From the NCBI RefSeq assembly GCF_013096535.2, contig NZ_CP051265.2, positions 248,001 to 312,000 on the forward strand: 64,000 bases of DNA. Direction: 5' to 3'. A program made the position numbers and the translations under genes. This document shows positions 1 to 8,600 of the stretch, piece by piece. The notes beneath the pieces were generated by a model. The model was given only the letters and a program-made list of their open reading frames with translations. It was not told where the DNA came from and did no database searches. How positions within the stretch are numbered: position 1 is the first letter of the stretch; every line of letters begins with the position of its first letter. The DNA is from Wolbachia endosymbiont of Diaphorina citri. GTDB lineage: Bacteria > Pseudomonadota > Alphaproteobacteria > Rickettsiales > Anaplasmataceae.

Positions 1-1
1 A

Positions 2-637
2 GCCATATCTTGGGCTAATGGTCTGCGTGATAAGGTTGGCATGGTAAAACTTGGGTTAGAATTTTTTGCTGCACATGGTCCTTCTGGAGTGAGAGAAGTT
101 GCAAAATGCAATGTACCAATTTTTTTAGATCTAAAATTGTATGATATTCCAAACACTGTAGCTAGAACAGTTGAAGCAATAAAAGCTCTAGATGTTGAAA
201 TGCTAACATTGCATATCAGTGGTGGAACAAAAATGCTTAAAGAAGCACTAAGTATAGTGCAAGGAAAGAAAATAAAGCTAATTGGAGTAACAGTACTAAC
301 TAGTATGGGCAATGAAGATCTGAGTGAACTCGGAGTAGCAAGGGAAGCAAAATCACAGGTAATTTTGCTAGCAAAGCTTGCAAAAAAGATTGGACTACAT
401 GGAGTAGTTTGCTCTGCACTAGAAGCTCAAGAAGTGCGCCAAGAATGTGGTAAAGACTTTAAAATTATTACTCCAGGAATCCGTATGAATCGAGGTCATG
501 ATGATCAAAAAAGGACAGCAACACCAAAAGAAGCAATAAATTCAGGAGCTGATTATATCGTAATTGGCAGACCAATTACAAAAAGCGGCAATCCCGCAAG
601 TAGTGCAGAATTAATATTGAAATCCCTTACTGATTGA
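2..637 (+). CDS. pyrF: Orotidine 5'-phosphate decarboxylase, 5' end cut by window edge
   Basis: Decarboxylates OMP to UMP, the last step of de novo pyrimidine synthesis, in the cytosol. The frame is open to the first bases of the window and encodes AISWANGLRDKVG before the first ATG at 41, so the true start lies upstream; about 15 residues are probably missing. The catalytic signature LDLKLYDIPNT (D-x-K-x-x-D) is present, as is the phosphate-binding GRPI near the C terminus. It ends in a TGA at 635-637. Nothing looks broken. The assignment is secure; only the start is unseen. Confidence 0.96.
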   Translation, partial: AISWANGLRDKVGMVKLGLEFFAAHGPSGVREVAKCNVPIFLDLKLYDIPNTVARTVEAIKALDVEMLTLHISGGTKMLKEALSIVQGKKIKLIGVTVLTSMGNEDLSELGVAREAKSQVILLAKLAKKIGLHGVVCSALEAQEVRQECGKDFKIITPGIRMNRGHDDQKRTATPKEAINSGADYIVIGRPITKSGNPASSAELILKSLTD

Positions 638-688
638 AGCAGGAGAGCGGCAAGGTAGATAAGGTACCATAGAATAAAAGCAACAAAC

Positions 689-748
689 GGTATGTATCCG
701 TTCAGCAGGGTGGCAAAACAAGGTAGACGAGAAAAGATAACTAAATGG
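689..748 (+). repeat. Dispersed repeat also found at the 3' end of dxr
   Basis: The 60 bases match the reverse complement of 10503-10558 with only a few substitutions and one 4-base insertion (a gtat duplication). Shared blocks include ccgttcagcag, aaggtagacgagaaaaga and aactaaatgg. Here it abuts the hairpin at 750-885; at the other site it forms the dxr C-terminal codons. Confidence 0.8.
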
Positions 749-749
749 G

Positions 750-885
750 TGTCATCCCAGTGCTTGACACTGGGATCCAGATATAAAAAGTATTTGCAAA
801 TTATGCAGTAAACAATAGTCCTTAAGGACATATGTCAAAAACAATGTCCAAAAACTAGATCCCAGTGTCAAGCACTGGGATGACA
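750..885. repeat. Palindromic element with perfect 28-bp inverted ends
   Basis: Bases 750-777 and 858-885 are exact reverse complements (tgtcatcccagtgcttgaca... and its inverse), separated by 80 bases. Each arm is itself partly palindromic (cccagtg..cactggg). The same tgtcat(t/c)cc core recurs at 10313-10453, 18608-18735, 19944-19971 and 20124-20209, so this is a dispersed non-coding element of the resident chromosome. Confidence 0.85.
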
Positions 886-1293
886 TCATAGACACGCAAA
901 GCTACTTGTTTCAAAAACAGTATGTTAAACTAATTTTGCCTCGAACACAAAGGCAGTGCTTGACACTGTTTACTATGCAAATTGCCACAATGTTCGTACA
1001 GCTGTGACTGAAATGATAAAAAGAGGATAATTAAAGGATACCATTTATTGTTTTGGCAAATTTGTACAGCTACGTACTTTATTTGCACATTCTTCTGAAC
1101 AGATACGCAGCGAAAAAAAATGCTTGACACAAAAAATGGATGCTGTATAGTGCTAACAATTAAGTATAATATTTACCGTGGTGTAATACTACACTGCTTT
1201 TTTTTACTTCAACAAGTAATCAGTATAATTTTTCTCTCGTTACCAAGCGCCTTACGTTTATTTGTATCTACCATGAAGCCAATGCTGGAATCC

Positions 1294-1434
1294 AGAAAAA
1301 AGACCGGTGAATGGCAGTATACATATACAGTTGTATGAACGTTGTTTACCATGAGGGCGCCTCCCAGCACTGGGATCCATATTGTAAACAAGCGTTTGAG
1401 TTATACTAAGCTGCCATTCACCGGTCTTTTTTCT
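1294..1434. repeat. 141-bp element with perfect 24-bp inverted ends
   Basis: Bases 1294-1317 (agaaaaaagaccggtgaatg...) and 1411-1434 are exact inverse complements. The inner flanks are also partly complementary (gttgtttacc against gtaaacaagc), so the whole element can fold as one long imperfect hairpin. A cccagcactgggatcc block sits in the middle. It looks like a small non-autonomous palindromic element; no gene is seen in it. Confidence 0.75.
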
Positions 1435-1528
1435 GAATGCAGTTTGCATAACAACGAAAAGGTACTGAGATTAAAGATTACCTTCAAATTACAATACTAT
1501 TCTAATTTTATTTTTAAAGGAGGCTATT

Positions 1529-2590
1529 ATGTCACTTACTGATATCGCTCACCGTGTTAATGAACTCGCTTCATCATGGGAGCAATTTAAATTAATAAAT
1601 GATCGCAAACTAAAAGAAATCGAAAGCAAAGGACCTGAGCAGCTATGCAAGATAAATAGTAATATTGATAATTGCAAAGAGCGCTTAGATTTTATTGAAA
1701 CTTCAGCTCAACGTCCAGAAATTAGCACAGATTTTAACATGGGTGATAAATATTTTTCTGATTATATCCGCAAAGGAATGGAAAACAGGTTATCACACAA
1801 AACCCTAAGTGGAGATGACAATGATATTGGAGGGTATTTAGTTACTCCTCATATTGTAAAACGCATAAACAAGCGTATAGCTGATTCATCTCCAATGCGG
1901 CAGATATGTTCTAGTGAAAGAATCTCTACTGAAACATTGGATTATATTATAGAGGATTGTGACCGTGCTGGTGCAGGTTGGAGTGGTGAAGTCGTAGAGG
2001 ACGAAGATGGTGGCTATAAATCTAAGTATGATTTTACACAAGACACAAGTACACCTAAAATTCAAAAGATTTCCATCACAACTTATGAGCTCTATGCTCA
2101 GCCGCAAATATCACAAAAATTGCTCGATGATGCATTTGTCAATGTTGAAAGTTGGCTTGTAGAAAAGGTTGCCGAAACTTTCAGTAAGAAAGAGAATGAA
2201 GCCTTTATTAAAGGTGATGGCACTTTTCAGCCTAAAGGAATTTTAGCTTACGAAGATAAAATAGAGCAAATCAAAGCTGATAAGCTAGACAGCGACGCCA
2301 TAATGATATTGTACTACTCTCTAAATGAACATTACTCTAAAAATGCATCATTTTTAATGAACAGGAGTACGTTAAAGGACGTGAGGCTACTAAAATCTGA
2401 AACAGGTCAGTATCTTTGGCAGCCGAGTTTATCGCTTGAAACACCAGATACTTTGATGGGAATACCAGTATATCAATCTGCTGATATGCCACCTACAATG
2501 ATTGCAGTAGCGGATTTCAAACAAGCTTATAAGATCGTAGATAACAGAGGAATGAGAATACTTAGAGACCCTTATACAAACAAACCTTTG
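1529..2590 (+). pseudogene. Gene-transfer-agent type major capsid protein (HK97 fold), 3' end displaced by IS481
   Basis: This encodes the first 354 residues of an HK97-type capsid protein of the GTA g5 kind. The N-terminal scaffold-like region has SWEQFKLINDRKLKEIESKG, followed by GGYLVTPHI, SPMRQI, GAGWSGE, YAQPQISQKLLDDA and GDGTFQPKGIL, the order found in alphaproteobacterial GTA capsids. The start ATG follows a strong aaaggagg. The gene runs into IS481 copy 1 at 2591 after TNKPL, so the frame then adds seven IS-derived residues. The missing C terminus is at 4455-4547 on the other strand, displaced by an inversion between two IS481 copies. The broken gene should not make a complete shell protein. 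A phage WO capsid is a less likely source, because the motifs are GTA-like. Confidence 0.88.
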
Positions 2591-3786
2591 TGTACTAGAC
2601 ACAACTTAATCTGACAGGGATGAATTAACTGACAGAAGAATTGAGGTAGTTAAAACTAATATCAGTCTCTTGTTTCATGCTACTAATATTTTTCTGAAAA
2701 GCAATGTGTTTGCTATTAAGAAAAGTCTGAGTAGGCGTTTTGCCATAGCAATATTTGCCTGAATGAGGCCTTGTCTCATTATAAGAACGCAACCAATGAT
2801 CAACATCTATCTGCAGATCTTCCAAAGAATTGTAGATTTTCTTGCGAAAAATAATATTGTAACACTCATCTTGCATAGTCTTATGGAATCTCTCGCATAT
2901 GCCATTAGTTTGCGGAGAATTGGCTTTAGTTCTTGAGTGATCAATATTTTCGATTCCTAAGTATAACTGATAAGCGTGATTCTCTGGTTTGCCACAATAT
3001 TCTGTACCTCTATCGGTCAAAATGCGCAATAATGGCACGCTTTGTACATCAAAAAATGGTATTACTCTATCATTCAGCAAGTCAGCAGCGGTAATAGCAG
3101 TTTTATCTGTATAAAGCTTAGCAAAAGCCACTCTCGAATAAGTATCAATAAAAGTTTGCTGATAGATTCTTCCTATACCCTTGATGTTGCCTACATAATA
3201 AGTATCTTGAGAACCTAAATAACCTGGATGCTCTGTTTCAATTTCACCATGTGCTTCCCTTTGTTCTTTAACTTTTTCTAAAGCCGCAAGTTGCTCCTCT
3301 GTTAGAATTATTCCATCTTGCATAACTTTTGCCTCAAGAGCCCTCAGTCTTTTTTTGAAGGTCTCAAGGTCATTTCTCAGCCATACAGATCTCACTCCAC
3401 CTTCAGAGATTATTATGCCCCTTTTTCTCAGTTCATTTGCAGCTCTTTGTTGTCCATATGCAGGAAATTCTGTTGCAATATTAACTACAGCTCTTTCCAT
3501 GTCTTCAGAGACTCTGTTTGCCATAAGTGGTTTTTTCTTGCTTATCTCATGCAGCGCTTCTTCTCCTCCATTTTCATATAGTTCTTTGAATCTATAAAAT
3601 GTATCCCTTGAATATCCCATAACCTTGCATGCTTGAGACACATTTCCAAGCTGTTTTGCTAGCTCTAGCAATCCTAGTTTCGGCTTTAGTATTTTTGTTT
3701 GTATCGTACTCATTTCTAACACTCCTTTCTTTTATTATTTTATAACTTACTTTTTTAAAGTGTCAGATCAAGTCTTGTTTAATACA
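2591..3786 (-). mobile_element. IS481-family element, copy 1 (complete)
   Basis: A 1196-bp element with imperfect 26-bp terminal inverted repeats, both beginning TGTA and ending in ATCTGACA (TGTATTAAACAAGACTTGAT.. and TGTACTAGACACAACTTAAT..). The same length and ends occur at 4548-5743, 15891-17086 and 58877-60072. It interrupts the GTA capsid gene on its left side. With copy 2 it forms an inverted pair around the 196-residue gene. Confidence 0.95.
2625..3713 (-). CDS. IS481-family transposase (copy 1)
   Basis: A DDE transposase of 362 residues. An N-terminal helix-turn-helix (GNVSQACKVMGYSRDTFYRF) precedes an rve-type core with DTYYVG, the second acidic site in ILTDRGTEYCG, and NSPQTNGICERFHKTMQDE carrying the catalytic Glu, then WLRSYNETRPHSGKYCYGKTP. 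The ATG at 3713 is preferred to a GTG nine bases upstream because aaaggag sits 8 bases before the ATG. The protein is identical in all four full copies in this window. Confidence 0.95.
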   Translation of the reverse strand: MSTIQTKILKPKLGLLELAKQLGNVSQACKVMGYSRDTFYRFKELYENGGEEALHEISKKKPLMANRVSEDMERAVVNIATEFPAYGQQRAANELRKRGIIISEGGVRSVWLRNDLETFKKRLRALEAKVMQDGIILTEEQLAALEKVKEQREAHGEIETEHPGYLGSQDTYYVGNIKGIGRIYQQTFIDTYSRVAFAKLYTDKTAITAADLLNDRVIPFFDVQSVPLLRILTDRGTEYCGKPENHAYQLYLGIENIDHSRTKANSPQTNGICERFHKTMQDECYNIIFRKKIYNSLEDLQIDVDHWLRSYNETRPHSGKYCYGKTPTQTFLNSKHIAFQKNISSMKQETDISFNYLNSSVS

Positions 3787-3789
3787 CTT

Positions 3790-4380
3790 TTAGAAAGTTG
3801 GTATAATAAGTTTTGACTTCATAAGTTGTTCTTTAGATGGATTATTTATGAACTTACTAGGTTCTTCTGAGCTTAGTACCTTGCTATCACTTGCAGGCAC
3901 TTTAGATGTAGAACTTGCAATTTCAGGTTTCTGAGATATTTGATCTATATTACCAACTGTACTCTTACTATTTAAACCCAACATCTTTTTCATTCCTTCT
4001 AACTCACAAGACAAAGTTTTACCATCATCTACCGAGTCCACTATAAAGGATGACGAATTACTGTTTGTAACAACAAGTTTGCTATAAGCAATTTTGAACA
4101 TAGCTTTGTCACGTTTGACATTTATATGATATTTTGATGAATCGTTACAATTAATATTTCTCCAATCCATAACTTCTGACATATTCTTATTACTTATATG
4201 CAGTACTAACTGCTTATTACCATTTTCTTTAATAACACCCCAATCATTGGATTCACCCTTCACTAGTTCAATTACACTATTTTTTTGCGGTTTACTAGAC
4301 CACAAGTTTTTAATGCTGTTCCAGATTGATGCAATACCTCCTGCAATCGACTGAAAAAAGTTTTTTATTTTTTCTAACAT
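3790..4380 (-). CDS. Candidate secreted protein, single copy of a repeated domain (196 aa)
   Basis: I do not recognise a named family. The N terminus is a Trp-rich amphipathic stretch (IKNFFQ, IASIWNSIKNLW). Residues about 50-151 form one unit that occurs three times in the 573-residue protein at 5878: beta-like strands, then an MKKMLGLN helix end, then a V-x-x-I-x-x-I-x-x-KP tail. The C terminus is Ser/Pro/Lys-rich. The upstream region (TTGACA, 17 bp, AATAAT, then ttaaggagtaaaat) closely matches that of the 573-residue gene. The stop codon lies 3 bp from IS481 copy 1. The gene was probably once on the plus strand, directly upstream of its paralogue, before the IS481-driven inversion. Its function is unknown; a host-directed role is only inference. 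Confidence 0.75.
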   Translation of the reverse strand: MLEKIKNFFQSIAGGIASIWNSIKNLWSSKPQKNSVIELVKGESNDWGVIKENGNKQLVLHISNKNMSEVMDWRNINCNDSSKYHINVKRDKAMFKIAYSKLVVTNSNSSSFIVDSVDDGKTLSCELEGMKKMLGLNSKSTVGNIDQISQKPEIASSTSKVPASDSKVLSSEEPSKFINNPSKEQLMKSKLIIPTF

Positions 4381-4409
4381 ATTTTACTCCTTAAATTAAT
4401 AATAATTTA

Positions 4410-4438
4410 ATTATTACATAAAAAGTATAATATGTCAA
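4410..4438 (-). promoter_or_regulatory. Promoter of the 196-aa gene
   Basis: On the minus strand TTGACA (4433-4438) is followed after exactly 17 bases by AATAAT (4410-4415), with TGT just before the -10 as in an extended -10. The same hexamers and spacing precede the paralogue at 5823-5851. Confidence 0.65.
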
Positions 4439-4454
4439 CTATTTCATAAAAATT

Positions 4455-4547
4455 TTAGTACTTGCTCGCAATTTTCAACAATTTAATAGCACTGGTGTTG
4501 ACAACCTCCCCACCGACACGCTTAGTGACAAAAAATCTAACATAAGG
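4455..4547 (-). pseudogene. C-terminal 30 codons of the GTA capsid gene, inverted away from the main part
   Basis: Read on the minus strand from the IS481 boundary at 4547, the frame gives PYVRFFVTKRVGG, then EVVNTSAIKLLKIASKY and a TAA. This is the usual HK97/GTA capsid C terminus (KPFVKFYTTKRVGG..AIKLL) and continues the frame that stops at TNKPL (2590). The junction sequences cctttg (2585-2590) and ccttatg (4547-4541, minus) resemble an imperfect target duplication. The piece lies directly upstream of the 196-aa gene's promoter, which restores the ancestral order once the segment is flipped back. Confidence 0.9.
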
Positions 4548-5743
4548 TGTATTAAACAAGACTTGATCTGACACTTTAAAAAAGTAAGTTATAAAATAAT
4601 AAAAGAAAGGAGTGTTAGAAATGAGTACGATACAAACAAAAATACTAAAGCCGAAACTAGGATTGCTAGAGCTAGCAAAACAGCTTGGAAATGTGTCTCA
4701 AGCATGCAAGGTTATGGGATATTCAAGGGATACATTTTATAGATTCAAAGAACTATATGAAAATGGAGGAGAAGAAGCGCTGCATGAGATAAGCAAGAAA
4801 AAACCACTTATGGCAAACAGAGTCTCTGAAGACATGGAAAGAGCTGTAGTTAATATTGCAACAGAATTTCCTGCATATGGACAACAAAGAGCTGCAAATG
4901 AACTGAGAAAAAGGGGCATAATAATCTCTGAAGGTGGAGTGAGATCTGTATGGCTGAGAAATGACCTTGAGACCTTCAAAAAAAGACTGAGGGCTCTTGA
5001 GGCAAAAGTTATGCAAGATGGAATAATTCTAACAGAGGAGCAACTTGCGGCTTTAGAAAAAGTTAAAGAACAAAGGGAAGCACATGGTGAAATTGAAACA
5101 GAGCATCCAGGTTATTTAGGTTCTCAAGATACTTATTATGTAGGCAACATCAAGGGTATAGGAAGAATCTATCAGCAAACTTTTATTGATACTTATTCGA
5201 GAGTGGCTTTTGCTAAGCTTTATACAGATAAAACTGCTATTACCGCTGCTGACTTGCTGAATGATAGAGTAATACCATTTTTTGATGTACAAAGCGTGCC
5301 ATTATTGCGCATTTTGACCGATAGAGGTACAGAATATTGTGGCAAACCAGAGAATCACGCTTATCAGTTATACTTAGGAATCGAAAATATTGATCACTCA
5401 AGAACTAAAGCCAATTCTCCGCAAACTAATGGCATATGCGAGAGATTCCATAAGACTATGCAAGATGAGTGTTACAATATTATTTTTCGCAAGAAAATCT
5501 ACAATTCTTTGGAAGATCTGCAGATAGATGTTGATCATTGGTTGCGTTCTTATAATGAGACAAGGCCTCATTCAGGCAAATATTGCTATGGCAAAACGCC
5601 TACTCAGACTTTTCTTAATAGCAAACACATTGCTTTTCAGAAAAATATTAGTAGCATGAAACAAGAGACTGATATTAGTTTTAACTACCTCAATTCTTCT
5701 GTCAGTTAATTCATCCCTGTCAGATTAAGTTGTGTCTAGTACA
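4548..5743 (+). mobile_element. IS481-family element, copy 2 (complete)
   Basis: A 1196-bp element with the same ends and length as copy 1 but in the opposite orientation. The pair brackets the 761-bp segment 3787-4547. Its right flank (tctaaagagt) resembles the left flank of copy 1 read into the element (..tctaaaag), as expected if both once flanked a single insertion site before inversion. Confidence 0.95.
4621..5709 (+). CDS. IS481-family transposase (copy 2)
   Basis: Its 362 residues are identical to copy 1, with an intact HTH and DDE residues. The ATG at 4621 is used in preference to the GTG at 4612, because the aaaggag at 4607-4613 overlaps that GTG and is correctly spaced for the ATG. 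Confidence 0.95.
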   Translation: MSTIQTKILKPKLGLLELAKQLGNVSQACKVMGYSRDTFYRFKELYENGGEEALHEISKKKPLMANRVSEDMERAVVNIATEFPAYGQQRAANELRKRGIIISEGGVRSVWLRNDLETFKKRLRALEAKVMQDGIILTEEQLAALEKVKEQREAHGEIETEHPGYLGSQDTYYVGNIKGIGRIYQQTFIDTYSRVAFAKLYTDKTAITAADLLNDRVIPFFDVQSVPLLRILTDRGTEYCGKPENHAYQLYLGIENIDHSRTKANSPQTNGICERFHKTMQDECYNIIFRKKIYNSLEDLQIDVDHWLRSYNETRPHSGKYCYGKTPTQTFLNSKHIAFQKNISSMKQETDISFNYLNSSVS

Positions 5744-5766
5744 TCTAAAGAGTATCTTTTCTTCAC

Positions 5767-5795
5767 AAAAGAGCACCTCCTTTGGTGCTCTTTTT
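5767..5795 (+). terminator. Orphaned rho-independent terminator
   Basis: The stem aaaagagcacc/ggtgctctttt with a tcc-ttt loop is followed by a T run. It is nearly identical to the terminator after the 573-aa gene (7610-7640), including the sequence downstream (ctttataagttttctccata). No gene now reads into it. It is best explained as the former terminator of the 196-aa gene, separated by IS481 copy 2 and the inversion. Confidence 0.8.
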
Positions 5796-5822
5796 CTTTA
5801 TAAGTTTTCTCCATAGGGAAAA

Positions 5823-5851
5823 TTGACAAATTAAATTTTATATGTAATAAT
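5823..5851 (+). promoter_or_regulatory. Promoter of the 573-aa gene
   Basis: TTGACA at 5823-5828, then a 17-bp spacer ending in TGT, then AATAAT at 5846-5851. The ribosome binding site aaggag (5866-5871) and ATG at 5878 follow. The layout is identical to that of the 196-aa paralogue. Confidence 0.65.
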
Positions 5852-5877
5852 TAAGTAAATTCATTAAGGAGTAAACT

Positions 5878-7599
5878 ATGTGGAAAAGTATACAAAAGCT
5901 TTTTAAATGGATTGCTGATCACACAGGAATTTCATGGATTGCAAAAAAAGTTTTATCAGGTTGGAATTGGTTATTTAGCAGTAAAGCAAATGCTGCTCAA
6001 GAAAATATATCACCAAAGAGACCTTCAGATGAGAATGTAAATAAAAATAATACGTTGCCAAAAACTCTAGATGGTAATCAACTAATACTGCCAAAGCAGA
6101 TAGATAGACCCAAAGTTTGTCTTGAAGTTATCGATGGTGAACTACTATTAACTATGATAAATAAAAATTATACAATCCTTGAAGAGAAACATAAAAATCC
6201 ATATCAATATGATGAATTTCATGCATTTGTAAGATGTGACAGTGGAGATTTTCATATTACTGGTCCTTATCGCTCACAGAAAAATATAGGTGTTGAGAGG
6301 AAGTCTGTGTCAATAACTTCAGTAAATAAACAAAGTGATGAAGGTTCTGTATTAAGTAATCCATTAGAAATGATACGTGTATTGGGCTTAGGTAAAAACA
6401 AAGAGTTCGTTAAAGTGGATAAGATAAATTACAAGCCATTAAAAACAAAAAAAACATCAGTATTAGGTGAGCTTGAATTTGAAGGGAATAACTTTTGGTT
6501 AAATTTGGAAGAGTGTATAAACATTAAGGATTATAAAAGTAGTTTAACCAAGGACGCATATCATCCTAAGTTTCTTGTATATCTAAAGTATAATAAAAGA
6601 GAATATTGCATTACTGGGAGGAGTGTTAATTCTCCTAAGTTTGCTAAACATTTAATTGTAGAATCGATAATAGAGAAGAACGAAGATGGGAAGTATATCG
6701 ATAGCGATAAAATATTAGTGCAAGACGATATTGAGCATGTGAAAAAAATGTTAGGATTGGGAATTGGTACAACAAATGTTAAAGTAGATAGTATATCTAA
6801 TCAGCCGTTTGGAGTTAAAACACCTACTACTACGGCACAACAACCGATTAACAATACACCTGTTGATCGACTAACATCATTGGCAGTAACAAGAGAATCT
6901 TCTACTATCAACATTTTTAACGGAAACTTAGAACTACGTCTTGCAGATGATATTCAACAAAATCTAGAGGATTATAAGCATCCAAAAAAGGAGGGTAAAT
7001 ATCGTATAAAAATACACTGCAATAAAAGTGATTTTAACATTAATTTTAGTAAAAGAGATAATGATGATGGTTCCGTATCTCTAATTATTAATATGCTACA
7101 AAAAGATAAACGCGAACTTTGTCAGGTAGCGCAAATGAAAAAGTTCTTGGGCTTCAAGAAGGGGTCAACATTTGTTGTAATAGATTCTATTGAAAGTTTT
7201 AAAGCGCGTGGCGTGCCAAGCTCAGAAACTACTAGTCTGGAAGCAAAGAACGCTAACTGTAATAAATCTCTCTTAGTTAATGCACATAAAGAAAAAGATG
7301 AGCATAATACTGATGCTAGTAACAAGATAATACAGCAAGAGGTTGATAATGAGGATAATGAACAAGAGGAGTTTTATGATGCAGAAGAGGAATTAGATGG
7401 TGATTTTCATGATGCATTAGACACATTGTTTATTCCAGAAGAAGCAAAATTGGAGTTTTCTCAAGAATTATCTAACTACTTATCAAAAGCAAAAAGCTCA
7501 GAAATAAGAAGATTGCTTTGCGATGAAGTAGTACCAAATTCGTTACTTATTCGACTAACAGTTGACGAAAAGTTTGCTAGTAATAATCGTTCTTGCTAG
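5878..7599 (+). CDS. Candidate secreted protein with three copies of a novel domain (573 aa)
   Basis: I recognise no named family. The N terminus is Trp-rich and amphipathic (KLFKWI, ISWIAKKVL, GWNWLF), like its 196-aa neighbour. Three units of about 105 residues follow, at about 80-187, 196-310 and 342-443. Each has a strand-rich start (LEVIDGELLLTM, LGELEFEGNNFWL, INIFNGNLELRL), a central FHITG/YCITG/FNINF strand, then a helix ending RVLGLG, KKMLGLG or KKFLGFK, and a closing V-x-x-I stretch. Residues 450-530 are acidic and low in complexity, and the last 50 are helical. It has its own promoter and terminator. Length and domain count suggest growth by internal duplication. It has no signal peptide and no catalytic motif that I can see; an effector role is inference. 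Confidence 0.75.
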   Translation: MWKSIQKLFKWIADHTGISWIAKKVLSGWNWLFSSKANAAQENISPKRPSDENVNKNNTLPKTLDGNQLILPKQIDRPKVCLEVIDGELLLTMINKNYTILEEKHKNPYQYDEFHAFVRCDSGDFHITGPYRSQKNIGVERKSVSITSVNKQSDEGSVLSNPLEMIRVLGLGKNKEFVKVDKINYKPLKTKKTSVLGELEFEGNNFWLNLEECINIKDYKSSLTKDAYHPKFLVYLKYNKREYCITGRSVNSPKFAKHLIVESIIEKNEDGKYIDSDKILVQDDIEHVKKMLGLGIGTTNVKVDSISNQPFGVKTPTTTAQQPINNTPVDRLTSLAVTRESSTINIFNGNLELRLADDIQQNLEDYKHPKKEGKYRIKIHCNKSDFNINFSKRDNDDGSVSLIINMLQKDKRELCQVAQMKKFLGFKKGSTFVVIDSIESFKARGVPSSETTSLEAKNANCNKSLLVNAHKEKDEHNTDASNKIIQQEVDNEDNEQEEFYDAEEELDGDFHDALDTLFIPEEAKLEFSQELSNYLSKAKSSEIRRLLCDEVVPNSLLIRLTVDEKFASNNRSC

Positions 7600-7609
7600 T
7601 TAATTTCAC

Positions 7610-7640
7610 AAAAGAGCATCTTCTTTGGTGCTCTTTTTTT
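7610..7640 (+). terminator. Terminator of the 573-aa gene
   Basis: aaaagagcatc, a ttcttt loop and ggtgctctttttttt form a GC stem with one T-G wobble and an eight-base T run, starting 11 bases after the stop codon. Confidence 0.85.
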
Positions 7641-7811
7641 CTTTATACGTTTTCTCCATAATTGACTAATTACAATTTGTATCTTCCTCGTATCAATTTT
7701 CAATAGATTTATCGATGTATAGCTATAGTTTTATCAGTGTAAGGCTAAATATGCTAAGCTTATAAAGATGACAAAGCTTCAAAAAAAGCCTAACATAGTG
7801 GAAAAAGCTTT

Positions 7812-8600
7812 ATGAAAATCAAAGTTGGAGTAATAGGCTGCTTAGGCAGAATGGGTAAGAAAATACTCAATGAATTAATTACGAATACCAAAGTGGAAGT
7901 AGCAGGTGCTGTTGCTCGCTTGGGCAGTGAGTATATAGGCTTAGATATTGGGCCTATTGTAGGCAATAATTGCAATTTAGGAATCAAAGTTACAAGTTCT
8001 ATTAGTGAGGTATTTGAATCGTCCGATGTTGTAATAGATTTTACAACTAAAGAATGTATGCTAGACTGCCTTAAGGCGGCCGTGAAATTTAAAAAACCGC
8101 TAGTTAGTGGCACAACTGGAATAGAAGGTCTAAATTTAAAAGAATATGCTGCTAAAGTTCCAATATTATGGTCAGCAAATATGAGTATAGGAGTTAATGT
8201 GTTGCTGAAATTGGTCAAAGAAGCTGCCAAGCTTTTAGGTAATGAGTATGACGTTGAAATTTGGGAAATGCATCACAATTTAAAAAAGGATTCACCATCT
8301 GGAACAGCTATAGAGTTTGGTAAAGCAGTTGCTAACGCTGCAAAAGTGGATTTTGAGCTCAATCAATATTCACATAATAATTCAAATATAAGAGGGAAAG
8401 GAGGAATAGGCTTTGCAGTATCTCGCGGAGGTGGAGTAATAGGAGATCACAGTGTCATGTTTGTCAATTCCGATGAACGAGTAGAATTAAATCACAAGGC
8501 AATTGATCGTACAACGTTTGCTAGAGGGGCTATTCAAGCAGCAATATGGTTGTGCGAGAATAAAACTCCAGGACTTTATTCAATGCAGGATTTAGTATGA
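7812..8600 (+). CDS. dapB: 4-hydroxy-tetrahydrodipicolinate reductase
   Basis: Reduces 4-hydroxy-tetrahydrodipicolinate with NAD(P)H in the lysine/diaminopimelate pathway; Wolbachia keeps this pathway for its cell-wall-like precursors. The Rossmann motif [14 protein letters not shown] is at residues 5-18, SGTTG at about 100, and the family signature [18 protein letters not shown] with the catalytic His and Lys at about 155. At 262 residues it has the usual length. The stop overlaps the pstB start by four bases (ATGA), so the two genes are probably co-translated. Confidence 0.97.
   Translation: MKIKVGVIGCLGRMGKKILNELITNTKVEVAGAVARLGSEYIGLDIGPIVGNNCNLGIKVTSSISEVFESSDVVIDFTTKECMLDCLKAAVKFKKPLVSGTTGIEGLNLKEYAAKVPILWSANMSIGVNVLLKLVKEAAKLLGNEYDVEIWEMHHNLKKDSPSGTAIEFGKAVANAAKVDFELNQYSHNNSNIRGKGGIGFAVSRGGGVIGDHSVMFVNSDERVELNHKAIDRTTFARGAIQAAIWLCENKTPGLYSMQDLV

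Larger units (their letters stand above)
638..1528. other. Gene-free 0.9-kb gap rich in palindromic repeats
   Basis: No convincing gene is seen between pyrF and the capsid relic. The short open frames here lie mostly across inverted repeats and lack ribosome binding sites. The gap holds a dispersed repeat (689-748), a 28-bp inverted repeat (750-885) and a second element with 24-bp ends (1294-1434). A good ribosome binding site, aaaggagg, closes the gap just before the ATG at 1529. Confidence 0.7.

Noticed and set aside
930..1542. Several short open frames in the pyrF-capsid gap
   Set aside because: They run across inverted repeats, overlap each other in different frames and lack ribosome binding sites.
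2591..5743. Composite transposon made of two IS481 copies carrying the 196-aa gene
   Set aside because: The flanks show capsid sequence on both sides of the segment, which is explained by inversion in place; no duplication surrounds the whole unit.
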